From: Deinococcus sedimenti
GTDB taxonomy: Bacteria > Deinococcota > Deinococci > Deinococcales > Deinococcaceae
DNA length: 58,525 bases
Assembly (NCBI RefSeq): GCF_014648135.1
Contig: NZ_BMQN01000015.1
Coordinates: 1 to 58,525, forward strand
Direction: 5' to 3'
In this document: one piece after another, positions 1 through 7,879 of the stretch
Layout of the letters: each line of letters begins with the position of its first letter
How positions within the stretch are numbered: position 1 is the first letter of the stretch
The notes under the pieces: model-generated
Seen by the model: only the letters and a program-made list of their open reading frames with translations
What the model was told of the DNA's origin: nothing
Database searches by the model: none
Made by a program: the position numbers and the translations under genes

Positions 1-299
1 TCCCCGTATTCGTCGACCGCTCGCCACAACCAATGCTTGACCCCGCCGATCTTGACGCAGACCTCGTCCAGATGCCATCGAGAACCCCGGCGGGGTTCTC
101 GATGGCGCAGTTCCTCGGTCAGGAGTGGGGCGAACTTGATGTTCCACTGACGGAGGGTCTCGTGACTGACCTGAACACCACGCTCGTGAAGCAGTTCCTG
201 AACGTCCCGCTGGCTGAGTGGGAAGCGGTGGTACAGCCGCAGAGCGTAGCCGATCACGCTCAGGGGAAAACGGTGGCGGTAGGGCTTCCGGTCAGTCAC
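1..299 (-). CDS. IS6-family DDE transposase, N-terminal part
   Basis: Partial transposase that would cut and join the element's ends. The start is GTG at 299, preceded by a GGTGAG-like ribosome site. About 99 residues are visible, opening TDRKPYRHRFPLSVIGYA, then the helix-turn-helix region (FPLSQRDVQELLHERG, VSHETLRQW). It ends in the first catalytic-Asp segment WHLDEVCVKIGG (D of the DDE triad) and HWLWRAVDEYG, which is characteristic of IS6 transposases. The second Asp and the Glu lie beyond the window, so intactness cannot be judged. Confidence 0.85.
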   Translation of the reverse strand, partial: MTDRKPYRHRFPLSVIGYALRLYHRFPLSQRDVQELLHERGVQVSHETLRQWNIKFAPLLTEELRHREPRRGSRWHLDEVCVKIGGVKHWLWRAVDEYG

Positions 300-335
300 A
301 GCTCACCAGCCTACAGAGGTTAAGTTGCCAGAACC
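1..335 (-). mobile_element. IS6-family insertion sequence, end only (cut by window edge)
   Basis: The first 300 bases read on the minus strand as the N-terminal half of an IS6/IS26-type transposase. The outer end is probably the GGTTCTGGCAACTTAA stretch read on the minus strand from 335, which resembles IS6-family terminal repeats. The exact terminus and any target duplication cannot be fixed because the other end is outside the window. The element sits about 70 bases upstream of the parA operator. Confidence 0.7.
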
Positions 336-404
336 GCAACGCCTGACATACCGTCTGCTACAGGACGACATCAGCTCGAATCAGTCCAGATGAAGTCCCT
401 ACCG

Positions 405-443
405 CACATAACGTTATGTGTGAGTCCGCTAAGCTGGGGCTAC
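405..443 (+). promoter_or_regulatory. parA operator palindrome and leaderless promoter
   Basis: CACATAACGTTATGTG at 405-420 is a perfect 16-base palindrome. It ends ten bases before a TAAGCT (-10, TANNNT type) at 430-435, and the parA ATG follows 8 bases after that box. No good Shine-Dalgarno is present, so parA probably has a leaderless mRNA. The palindrome would cover the -35 region, the usual position for ParA/ParB autorepression; it could instead be a centromere (parS) site. The same palindrome was not noticed elsewhere in the window. Confidence 0.55.
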
Positions 444-1232
444 ATGACGACCTACACCTTCTTCAACCACGCAGGCGGGGTCGGAAAGACCTCGGCCACG
501 CGTGACTTCGGGTATGAGCTCGCTTCACGTGGGCACCGGGTGCTGCTGGTCGATTTCGACCCGCAAGGGAATCTGACTTCGTTCCTGGGGGCCGACAAAT
601 GGGGATTGAATCAGGACGCCACCCTCCTGGCCGCTCTGCTGGAAGACGACCCCAACGCCGTGCAGTCCAGACTGCCAGCCACGGTCGAGGTTCACGGCCT
701 GTCGCTCTATCCTGCCACGATCGACCTGGCCATCGCCGAAGCGCAGCTGCTGGCCAAAATCGGCCGCGAGCGGCGACTCAGCAATATCCTGAACCACCTG
801 CCCCAGGCCTATGACTACGTGCTGATCGATTCGCCACCCAGCCTGGGAACCCTCACCGTCAATGCGTTGGTCGCTGCGGATTCGGTCATCACGCCCGTGG
901 CGACCCGATTCAAGGCGGTGGATGGGTTGCCCGGCCTGACGCGCATGGTGAACGAACTGCAGTGGGTCAAGCCCAGCCTGGGTTTCGCGGCGTTCCTCCC
1001 GACCATGTACGACCAGCGCAACCGGCATGATTCCGACGTTCTGGAGATGATCCGCGAGCAGCTCGCGCCGCTGGCGCCGGTGCTGCCTCCGGTCCGCTAC
1101 CGAGCCGCGGACCACAACGACGCCAGCATGAGCGGGCAGCCCGTCCAGGTCTACAAACCAGGCAGTGAAGCGGCGCGGGACATGGCCCAGGTGGTGACCG
1201 CCTTCCTCGAGCTGCAAGGGCAGCCGGCGTGA
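444..1232 (+). CDS. parA: ParA-family partition ATPase
   Basis: Plasmid/chromosome segregation ATPase. The start chosen is ATG 444 because the family begins directly with the strand leading into Walker A (TYTFFNHAGGVGKTSATRDFG). An earlier in-frame ATG at 390 adds only atypical residues and would place the operator inside the gene. Visible motifs are the deviant Walker A AGGVGKTS, switch I VDFDPQGNLTSFLG (A' box) and Walker B YVLIDSPPSLG. The 262-residue length is typical of small ParA proteins. It forms an operon with parB: the parB GTG start overlaps the parA TGA. The iterons and initiator downstream place it in the replicon backbone. Confidence 0.95.
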   Translation: MTTYTFFNHAGGVGKTSATRDFGYELASRGHRVLLVDFDPQGNLTSFLGADKWGLNQDATLLAALLEDDPNAVQSRLPATVEVHGLSLYPATIDLAIAEAQLLAKIGRERRLSNILNHLPQAYDYVLIDSPPSLGTLTVNALVAADSVITPVATRFKAVDGLPGLTRMVNELQWVKPSLGFAAFLPTMYDQRNRHDSDVLEMIREQLAPLAPVLPPVRYRAADHNDASMSGQPVQVYKPGSEAARDMAQVVTAFLELQGQPA

Positions 1233-2206
1233 GCACCAGGAAAGAGCGACCCCAGATGAAGATGGGGCCTCTGGCGGGCCACCAGGGTCCAGGCACACTG
1301 ATGGCCGGCTTCACCAGCCCGCCCGCGCCCGACGTGCAGACCGATCTGGCCATCGACGCCATCCGGCCCCGTCCTCAACAACCGCGCCGCTCCTTTACGC
1401 CGGAGTCCCTGGCCCGCCTGACCGACAGCATCCGGACGCACGGCATCCTGCAGCCGCTGTCCGTCCACCAGACCGCGGCGGGCTACGACCTGATCTCCGG
1501 AGAACGTCGCCTGCGGGCTGCGCGCACCGCCGGCCTGACCACCGTCCCGGTCAAGGTCTTCTCCGGGCTCACGGAACGGCAGGTGCAGCAGCTGTCGGCC
1601 GTGGAGAATCTCCAGCGCGAGGACCTGAATCCAGTGGACGAAGCGGACGCGGTCCTCGACATCCTCTCGGCCGAATTGGATCTTCCCAAAGATCAGCTCA
1701 CGCCCCGACTCGAGCGCTGGAAATCCATGCGGATGCGCGATCCTGCACTCGCGAGGGCGTCCGAAGACGAGCGGCAGGCGATTGCCCACCTGGAGACCCT
1801 GTTCCGGGGCCTGTCCCGCGGGGAGTGGACGTCGTTCGTGGCGAACCGCCTTCCGGTGCTGCGCCTCCCTGCGCCGCTCCTGGAAGCGGTCCGTGAGGGC
1901 CGGCTGGACTACACCAAGGCCATCGCGCTCAAACGGGCGCCCGAGGACCTGCGTGACGCCCTGCTCGCCGAAAGTGACGCGCTGTCCGTCCAGCAGATCC
2001 GCCAGCGGATTCAGGAGGCCAGCCGCACGAGCGCGCCGCACGAGGACCTCAACCGTGCGCTGGAGACCTTCCGGCGCCTCACCGCGAGGGATCAGCTGGC
2101 CCAGCTGACGCCCGAAGCGAGACGCGAACTCCTGTCCCTGCTGAAGCAGGCGGCCGCCGTTATGGGGGAGGGGTCCAAGGTTCCCGCACGGCAACGCCTC
2201 AAGTAG
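1229..2206 (+). CDS. parB: ParB-family partition protein
   Basis: Centromere-binding partner of ParA. It starts at GTG 1229, overlapping the parA stop as GTGA, so translation is coupled. The ParB N-terminal nuclease/CTPase fold is recognisable: IRPRPQQPRRSF (box I region), LISGERRLRAARTAGL (box II, with the conserved GERR) and VENLQREDLNPVDEA. A helix-turn-helix region follows, roughly residues 180-240, with the C-terminus probably for dimerisation. The 325-residue length fits the family. The target site is not proven; the 405-420 palindrome is a candidate. Confidence 0.93.
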   Translation: MSTRKERPQMKMGPLAGHQGPGTLMAGFTSPPAPDVQTDLAIDAIRPRPQQPRRSFTPESLARLTDSIRTHGILQPLSVHQTAAGYDLISGERRLRAARTAGLTTVPVKVFSGLTERQVQQLSAVENLQREDLNPVDEADAVLDILSAELDLPKDQLTPRLERWKSMRMRDPALARASEDERQAIAHLETLFRGLSRGEWTSFVANRLPVLRLPAPLLEAVREGRLDYTKAIALKRAPEDLRDALLAESDALSVQQIRQRIQEASRTSAPHEDLNRALETFRRLTARDQLAQLTPEARRELLSLLKQAAAVMGEGSKVPARQRLK

Positions 2207-2248
2207 ACCGTTCCGGCGAACGCGTCACCTGTCTGTCGTTCGCTGCAG

Positions 2249-2634
2249 TAGCGACACCTTTGCGGGAAAATGCCTGTTCCAGGGCCCTGCTCGTCCAGCG
2301 CTCTGAGCTGAACGACCAGCGATACCTTTGCGGGAAATTCCCTGAGGAAGGCCAAGAAAGTCGTGCCGGACAGTGCTTCCAGTCGTCTGCAGCAATAGCG
2401 ACACCTTTGCGGGATTCTCGCCTGACATAGCGACACCTTTGCGGGATCGGTCCCAGGCCCGACTAGCGACACCTTTGCGGGAAAAAACCAAAATTGCGTC
2501 TGGACCGGCGAATCCGTGATCCGTTCTCCTGAGCTGCCTTGTGGACGCCGCTGACGACACCTTTGCGGGATGAGCGCTGAAACTAGCGATACCTTTGCGG
2601 GATTTCAGTGCGAATTAGCGATACCTTTGCGGGA
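2249..2634 (+). repeat. Eight iterons of the replication origin
   Basis: Eight copies of a 19-mer, consensus TAGCGAYACCTTTGCGGGA, all in the same orientation. They start near 2249, 2317, 2396, 2428, 2464, 2552, 2584 and 2616. The core ACCTTTGCGGGA is invariant; variation is C/T at the seventh base and in the first bases of the copies at 2317 and 2552. Spacings of 32, 32, 32 and 36 bases, about three helical turns, suggest binding on one face of the DNA. The array lies immediately upstream of the initiator gene, as expected for an iteron-controlled plasmid origin. The non-repeat DNA between copies is unremarkable. Confidence 0.93.
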
Positions 2635-2682
2635 AAATTCCGAAAAACACCGTCCCTGACGCAGATCGGGCACCCGCTTGTT

Positions 2683-2722
2683 GTTGTTCTTTTTATATCT
2701 TTACATCAGTTAAAAACAACAC
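2683..2722. other. AT-rich tract, probable DNA unwinding element
   Basis: This short tract (TTGTTGTTCTTTTTATATC and TTACATCAGTTAAAAAC) is strikingly AT-rich against the surrounding GC-rich DNA. It lies between the iterons and the rep start, the usual site of strand opening in iteron origins. It may also contain the repA promoter. A good ribosome site AGGAG at 2723-2727 follows. The function is inferred from position and composition only. Confidence 0.55.
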
Positions 2723-2734
2723 CAGGAGCTGAGA

Positions 2735-4126
2735 GTGGCGAAGAAGAACAAAACACCCAACCTCTACGACGAACTGAACTTCGCCCGGTTCGGCGTGATC
2801 AGCATGCACACCCGGGTGGACCAGAGCATCACCCACTGGAATACCGAGTTCGCCGTGAACGGCCGGACGTTCCGGATCGAGGCCGTCACGCCTCAGGGAC
2901 GGCCGCACGGCATCGATACCGACACCCTGGTGGCCCTCGAAACCCTCTTCATCTCCCATGACTGTCCACAGGACAACTGGGTGCATACCACCGCCTACGA
3001 AGTCCGCGAACTGATGGGGCTGGCGAACAACGGAGAGAACTACCACCGGCTCCGGCAGAGCATCCGGCGCCTGTACTTCACCAGCGTCATCGTGGGCCGG
3101 AAAACCACACTGGCGGGATCACAGCGGGTGGCCTGGGACAACGTCGGCGTCCGGTTCTTTGAAGGGCTGCGCTACCGCGACCATGACGACGACGGCGACT
3201 TGAACACGCTCGACAGTGAAGCGACGCTGAGCATCCGCCTCGGGGAGCAACTGGCCGAGAGTATCCGGGCGGGCATTTCACACGTCCTCGACGGGCACCT
3301 GCTGCATCAGCTCGAGCAGCCGCCCGCCCGCGCCCTGTACCGGACCCTGCAGGCCCACCGGCGGCAGGACGACGGCTCACTGCTCTCGGAACTGCGGGTG
3401 CCGCTGGTGGACTGGCGGCAGGCGACCGGGCTGACCACCGACCGCAGTGACCTGGTGCGGCGCGCCCTGACCGCCGCCCATGACGAGCTGCTCGCCAACC
3501 GCTACCTCGAGAGTGCGACCATCGAAGGCCGCGGAAAATCGGCCGTCGCGCACTACGTCTTTGCGGACACCAATTCCGCCGATCCTGCCCTGGTCGTGAT
3601 GCTGCGCCAGGCTGGGGTGTCGGTCGCCAGGGCCGCCACCCTCGCGTCCCTGTACCCGGAGCGGGTCGAACTGGCCCTGCAGTTTCTGGAGCAGCGGCGG
3701 ATGAACGCTGGCGGCACTGTGCGCAACCCTGGCGGTCTGGTCGCTGACTATCTGCAGAACCCTGAGAAGTACGCCGTCCCGGCCGAGTTCACGCCGCCCG
3801 CGCAGGCCAGGCAGGAGCAGGCGGTCCGTCGCCACCAGAAGGCCGAGCATGAGGCGCAGCAGCAGGCTGAGGCGCACCTGGAGCGTCTCGGCAGCGCGTC
3901 CCCCGTTGAGCAGTGGGAAAGCCAGCGCTCGACCCTGCAGCTCATCCTGAAAAAGCAGCTCAATGCAGACCAATGGTCACAGCTCGAAGCGCTCGCCTGT
4001 GCCGGCGAGATCCAGGCGGTCGACCTGACCCGGACGCTGATCGCCGCGACCGCCAGCACGGGCCTGAAGGAAGCGGTCGATCAACTCAGGCGGCGCCTCA
4101 ATCCGTTGCTGCCGCTCGAGCTCTGA
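2735..4126 (+). CDS. repA: Replication initiator protein A (RepA/RPA-type)
   Basis: Plasmid replication initiator expected to bind the iterons just upstream. Start GTG 2735 is preceded by AGGAGCTGAGA. The N-terminal half (NLYDELNFARFGVISMHTRVD, FRIEAVTPQGRPHG, TLVALETLFISHDC, YHRLRQSIRRLYFTSVIVG) has the winged-helix arrangement and wording of the replication initiator protein A family (RPA, Pfam PF10134) common on Deinococcus plasmids. The C-terminal third (about residues 345-440) is charged and partly helical (QARQEQAVRRHQKAEHEAQQQ), possibly for oligomerisation. Length 463 residues. It is probably self-regulated through the adjacent iterons. The family call is from memory of its pattern. 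Confidence 0.88.
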   Translation: MAKKNKTPNLYDELNFARFGVISMHTRVDQSITHWNTEFAVNGRTFRIEAVTPQGRPHGIDTDTLVALETLFISHDCPQDNWVHTTAYEVRELMGLANNGENYHRLRQSIRRLYFTSVIVGRKTTLAGSQRVAWDNVGVRFFEGLRYRDHDDDGDLNTLDSEATLSIRLGEQLAESIRAGISHVLDGHLLHQLEQPPARALYRTLQAHRRQDDGSLLSELRVPLVDWRQATGLTTDRSDLVRRALTAAHDELLANRYLESATIEGRGKSAVAHYVFADTNSADPALVVMLRQAGVSVARAATLASLYPERVELALQFLEQRRMNAGGTVRNPGGLVADYLQNPEKYAVPAEFTPPAQARQEQAVRRHQKAEHEAQQQAEAHLERLGSASPVEQWESQRSTLQLILKKQLNADQWSQLEALACAGEIQAVDLTRTLIAATASTGLKEAVDQLRRRLNPLLPLEL

Positions 4127-4231
4127 GACTGGAACGGTCCTAGAGTAGAGTGCGCGCCACGGCAGCCGTCAGAGCAGGTCCTCGACACTGACAGGCGGGG
4201 TTGCCCGGCGCGCCGAGTCTCGGGTGCCCTC

Positions 4232-4702
4232 ATGTCTTCAACGCCCTCCTGCGACCCCGACGATCCGTATCCGCACGCGGCCGACCTCGCCGTGACCGGC
4301 GATGGGAAGGGATTGGTGCGGCCCGTGGGCAGCCCCCTGACCCTGCACGTGTTGGACGAACACGCGGGCGGGTCCGTGGAGTTCACGTGGCGGCCGCGCA
4401 ACGTAGCAGAGGGCTGCCGCGCGCCAGCGCCCGTCGGGCACACTACCCCGGGCCGTCCGACCCTCGCCCCGCACGACGTGGTGACGTGCCTCGCCGACCT
4501 GCCCGCATGGCTGTGCGTGTCCACCGCGTATGCAGCTTGGCGCTGGAGACAGGTGCAGGCGATGGCCAAGCGCCCGGCGGCGTCACCCGGACCAGTCGAG
4601 CAGGACCATGGAGCTCCGGAGCGGCTCCGGCTCCTAGGCCCATGCCCCTGCTGCCCCTGTCCTCTGGCCCCGTGCACACCTCACAGGCGCCGCGCCCGGT
4701 GA
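4232..4702 (+). CDS. Hypothetical protein
   Basis: Open frame of 156 codons from ATG 4232 with GC-rich third positions typical of genes here. The middle part (GLVRPVGSPLTLHVLDEHAGGSVEFTW in pieces) reads like a genuine small beta-rich domain. The C-terminus is unusual, rich in Cys and Pro (PCPCCPCPLAPC). There is no clear ribosome site and no recognised family. Long overlapping frames on the other strand are less protein-like. It may be a real accessory gene or a chance GC-rich frame. Confidence 0.4.
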   Translation: MSSTPSCDPDDPYPHAADLAVTGDGKGLVRPVGSPLTLHVLDEHAGGSVEFTWRPRNVAEGCRAPAPVGHTTPGRPTLAPHDVVTCLADLPAWLCVSTAYAAWRWRQVQAMAKRPAASPGPVEQDHGAPERLRLLGPCPCCPCPLAPCTPHRRRAR

Positions 4703-4795
4703 CATCGGCGTGACGAGGCGTACCGGAGAGTGAACTGCAGGTGCGCGGCGCCCAGGGCTTCGGACGTGGCCGCCGCGTTCCGCAGGGAGGTCGCT

Positions 4796-5734
4796 ATGGC
4801 GACGATGTTGAATGTTCTGGGGTTCACGCTCCTGCTCATCGGACTGGTCAGGATGGTACGCGCCAAAGCCCGGAGGCGGCCCGTATGGCGAGCAGGATGG
4901 CGGTTTCTGGCCGGTTGGGTGGTCCTGTCGTTCCTGGCCCAGGCGTTCAGCCCTGCACCGCCCAACCGCGCGGCCACTGCCTCTGAGTCACCCGAACGCT
5001 CCGCCCAGACGCCACCCTGGCCGCCCACGATCGACGACATGCTCGATCAGTGCTGGCAGGTGGCGATCAAGGCCTCCCGCGTTACCCCGACGCTGATCCC
5101 GGAAGTTCGAAAGGTGTATCAGGATGACCGGGGGTACGTCATCTCGGGGACGGTGCAGGTGGGTGAGCGCAGTGAGATCTTCGATTGTTCGAGTACGGCG
5201 CCTGGGCAGGCGGTCTTCGGTCCTGGTAGCGGGGTGGACGAACAGAGGTTTCGGGACGTGATGGCCAACCGTCCGGTGCCGGCCGTCGCCGCGGCCGAGC
5301 CGGCACCGGAGCCTGAGGCGGCACCCGCTCCGGTCGCTGCGGCGTCTCCAGCCCAGAACGTGCCGACCGCGCAGGCGCTCGCGAACCTCGGAGCGGATCC
5401 GAAGAGTGAACGCGTGCTCGACACCAGCTCGGGTGAGGGCCGCGTGTACCACACGTGGGACGTCCCGCGCTGGGGCCAGCGGGTGAGTGGCGTGCGGCGC
5501 GGTGCGGCGGACTGGTGGATCAAGATCACAGGCCCCAGCCTCGGCGCGGACGATCTCGCGTCCGCGGATCAGCGGCGCGAGATCGCCAGCAACGGGGTCG
5601 CGATCACCTACCTGATCACGGGCGGTCCCCTGCGCGGTCACGTCATGACGGTGAGCGACCCGGCCATCAACCTCTACTCCCCAGCGTGGTACGCCACCGA
5701 CGTCAAAGGCACGCTGGTCGGAGAAACAGAGTGA
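4796..5734 (+). CDS. Membrane-anchored hypothetical protein
   Basis: Start ATG 4796 is supported by AGGGAGG just upstream; an earlier GTG adds an unlikely arginine-rich leader. There are two hydrophobic segments, LNVLGFTLLLIGLVRM (residues 4-19) and FLAGWVVLSFLAQAF (about 36-50). A Pro/Ala-rich linker (about 160-190, PAPEPEAAPAPVAA) separates two soluble parts. The C-terminal part (HTWDVPRWGQRVSGVRRG, WWIKITGPSLG) could be a small sensor or binding domain. 312 residues. No family recognised; location in the membrane is inferred from the hydrophobic segments. Confidence 0.7.
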   Translation: MATMLNVLGFTLLLIGLVRMVRAKARRRPVWRAGWRFLAGWVVLSFLAQAFSPAPPNRAATASESPERSAQTPPWPPTIDDMLDQCWQVAIKASRVTPTLIPEVRKVYQDDRGYVISGTVQVGERSEIFDCSSTAPGQAVFGPGSGVDEQRFRDVMANRPVPAVAAAEPAPEPEAAPAPVAAASPAQNVPTAQALANLGADPKSERVLDTSSGEGRVYHTWDVPRWGQRVSGVRRGAADWWIKITGPSLGADDLASADQRREIASNGVAITYLITGGPLRGHVMTVSDPAINLYSPAWYATDVKGTLVGETE

Positions 5735-5837
5735 CGTCCCCGGTCACACGAGGCGGTGCACGTGCGGGCGCTGCGCGCCCCGGACCCTCAGGGCGTGGCT
5801 GACCCCGTCACCAGGTGCGCCGCGACCACCCAGGCGC

Positions 5838-5862
5838 CGGTCATACTCTGAGGGTATGACCG
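5838..5862 (+). promoter_or_regulatory. Inverted repeat spanning the start codon of a leaderless gene
   Basis: CGGTCATAC (5838-5846) and GTATGACCG (5854-5862) are perfect 9-base arms around a 7-base centre. The ATG at 5856 lies inside the right arm, and a TANNNT-like TACTCT at 5844-5849 sits 6 bases before it. As DNA this would be an operator over the -10 box and start point; as RNA the hairpin would only partly exist in a leaderless transcript. I favour a repressor site. The regulator is unknown. Confidence 0.5.
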
Positions 5863-6263
5863 CCGTCTCCTCGACCGGGACCTCAAGTCCGCACAACCAG
5901 CAGGCGTTCGAGACGTGTATCGCCCTGACCCTGCAGATGATCGCCAGCATCGAGTTCGCACCCACCACCGGAGCGTCCACGGATCCGGAGCTGACCGTGG
6001 CGTTTGCGGGGCAGGTGGACCGGCACGCGCAAGACATCGCCCTGATGGCTGGGCACGCCGGCGCGGACGTGGAGGGGTTGGGCGCCGGCGTGTACGGGCA
6101 GCTGTGTGCAGTCCGGGACGAGCCGGTACAGGCGGCGTATCACGCGCTGCACTCCGCGGCGTACCTGGGGCTGAGGGGCGGCCTGACCACCGCTGCTCTG
6201 CTGGGCGCAGTGGCGTACGCTCTACGCCGCGCCGCCCTGCGGACCGAGCGGCTCCTGCACTGA
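5856..6263 (+). CDS. Hypothetical small protein with C-terminal hydrophobic helix
   Basis: 135 residues from ATG 5856. No Shine-Dalgarno is seen; a -10-like TACTCT six bases upstream suggests leaderless expression. The sequence is alanine-rich and helical (FETCIALTLQMIASIEF, AGQVDRHAQDIALMAGHAG). A near-C-terminal hydrophobic stretch, GLTTAALLGAVAYAL (about residues 109-123), is followed by a basic tail, so it may be membrane-associated. Its promoter region carries a 25-base inverted repeat. No family recognised. Confidence 0.6.
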   Translation: MTAVSSTGTSSPHNQQAFETCIALTLQMIASIEFAPTTGASTDPELTVAFAGQVDRHAQDIALMAGHAGADVEGLGAGVYGQLCAVRDEPVQAAYHALHSAAYLGLRGGLTTAALLGAVAYALRRAALRTERLLH

Positions 6264-6289
6264 CCCGGTGCTGGCCGTCCCTCGCTAAT

Positions 6290-6738
6290 CAGGAGGGGCC
6301 GTGACGTTCCGGTCAGCGCAGGCTGACGCTTGGCCTCCTGTTGCAGCGTGGTGAACAGATCACGAGCCAGCTCATCCTCGACACGGTTGTTCTCCTGGAT
6401 GCGCTTCCAGCGCAGAAACGTGCACCACTCCTGCGTGAGGAACTCGCAGTACGCGATCAACACCGTCCAGCGCCGAGGGGAGCAAGGGAAGCAGGACGTC
6501 TGTCTGCGGTATGAGCATCGTGGAAGACGCGGGCCACGGTGCGGGTCTTGGAGTCCATCGGGGCGTCCCTAGGGAGATGGAGCGCAATCTTGCGATGCAG
6601 CGTGGACTCCGCCTGAAGCGTCGCCAGGAGCACTTCCGCGAGACGCTTCAGGGCATCAAAGTGGCGATGAGGGAGATGGGCTTTGAGGTGGGCGGCTTGC
6701 GTGTCAGCATGCAGTCGGGCAGGATCCGGGATCGTCAC
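6290..6738 (-). pseudogene. Degraded IS4-like transposase remnant
   Basis: Read on the minus strand from 6738, a frame begins MTIPDPARLHADTQAAHLKAH and continues FDALKRLAEVLLATLQAEST, MDSKTRTVARVFHDA, typical of the N-terminal end of IS4-type transposases. The frame then breaks. Fragments in other frames (DVLLPLLPSALDG near 6480, then YCEFLTQEWCTFLRWKRIQENN near 6450-6380) look like downstream parts of the same protein, joined by internal deletion and frameshifts. No DDE core remains. Element ends were not identified. Confidence 0.6.
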
Positions 6739-6824
6739 AGGCCAGGATGCTGCCTATTGTCATCCTGCACCGCGTCCAGGGCGCTATTCGACCTGAAATG
6801 TAGGGTGGGCCGCTCTGGGCGCAG

Positions 6825-7004
6825 GTGCTCGCCATCGTCGTGACGTCCCTGATCGTGCTGAATCAGAACACCGCCACGACCCTGCACATGGCCCTGGCGG
6901 ATACCAGGCTCATGCTCGGCCTCCTGGACCGCGCAATCGCCATCAAGGAAGAGGAAGCCAGAGCCTATCCCGTGCGGCAACTTCGTCCCTGCGCTGAGCG
7001 GTGA
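6825..7004 (+). CDS. Small hydrophobic protein coupled to the next gene
   Basis: A 59-codon frame from GTG 6825. It opens with the hydrophobic stretch LAIVVTSLIVLNQ (a likely single membrane helix), followed by TTLHMALADTRLMLGLLDRAIAIKEEEARA, a helical segment. Its TGA overlaps the GTG start of the 7001 gene as GTGA, the same coupled arrangement as other operons here. It may be a real small membrane partner, or a 5'-truncated remnant, because the transposase relic lies just upstream. Confidence 0.4.
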   Translation: MLAIVVTSLIVLNQNTATTLHMALADTRLMLGLLDRAIAIKEEEARAYPVRQLRPCAER

Positions 7005-7828
7005 GAAATCAACGGCCGCGCAGTGCGACAAGTGCGGGCCGAACTCCACGATACCCGGATGGTCGCTTTGGTGAGGCAGTGGAGGACGCCTTCCCATCTC
7101 TGAGCTGGTCTGCCGTTCTGGTCGGCTGGCCGACCCTGTACTTGTCCGTGGCGGAGGTTCGGGCACTGGCCGAGGCGCGTCTGCTGACCGCTTCCGGTGC
7201 GGCGCTCATCCCCATGTCCGACCTCGCCGGCCTGCGCGACGGCGCGCACCGGCAGGAGGGACAGGACGCCCTCACGCGCCTGGCCGCCTTGGAGGAGCTG
7301 CCCGTGTTCTTCGCGCGGCGGGAATGGCTGGTGTACCTGTTGGAGCAGGAGATGGCCCGCCTGCCGGAGATTCGGGACACGGAGGAGCCCGAACTGACGG
7401 CCGACTGGCGGGTGCAGGCCCTCAAAGAGTTCTGGGAGGCAAACGACCGACCGCTCGATCTGCCGGTCATCAACCCCTTGATCCGGTCCTACGTCGGCCT
7501 GGACGAACAGCCCGGTGGCCTCGACCTCACGGTGGACGACCTGCGCCGCTGGATCCTGGAGCAGCGCACGCTGCTGCGGGTCGTGACGGGGCTCGTCCAT
7601 GCGGGCCGGCAGGCCGAGGTCAAGGTGATCGCCCAGGCGTTCGAAGCCGCGCAGTTCCACGCCGCAGCGCACCTCGACGTGGTCCGGACCGAACTCTCCA
7701 TCCATCAGCACCACGCCACCGGACGTCAGGAGCCGGCGTTCTGGGACAACGTCCATCTGGCCAATACGGTCACCCTGCAGCACCGGCGTGCCCGGTGGGA
7801 ACAACGCCAGACTGAAAGAGGTCAATGA
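7001..7828 (+). CDS. Hypothetical protein
   Basis: 275 residues from GTG 7001 (GTGA overlap with the preceding small frame). The first 25 residues are weakly protein-like, so a later start is possible. The body is acidic and helical (LPVFFARREWLVYLLEQEMARLP, WRVQALKEFWEANDRPLDLP, VDDLRRWILEQRTLLRVVTGL, EVKVIAQAFEAAQFH). No catalytic motif, signal peptide or membrane segment is obvious. It converges on the recombinase gene, with 51 bases between the two stops. No family recognised. Confidence 0.65.
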   Translation: MRNQRPRSATSAGRTPRYPDGRFGEAVEDAFPSLSWSAVLVGWPTLYLSVAEVRALAEARLLTASGAALIPMSDLAGLRDGAHRQEGQDALTRLAALEELPVFFARREWLVYLLEQEMARLPEIRDTEEPELTADWRVQALKEFWEANDRPLDLPVINPLIRSYVGLDEQPGGLDLTVDDLRRWILEQRTLLRVVTGLVHAGRQAEVKVIAQAFEAAQFHAAAHLDVVRTELSIHQHHATGRQEPAFWDNVHLANTVTLQHRRARWEQRQTERGQ

Positions 7829-7879
7829 GCCTGCCTGGGCAGCGGCAGGCGAAGCGTGGAGATCATGTCGGCTTGCCGC

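Noticed and set aside
2249..2634. CRISPR array
   Set aside because: Repeats are 19 bases, spacers vary from 13 to 69 bases, and the array sits between parB and repA; these are replication iterons.
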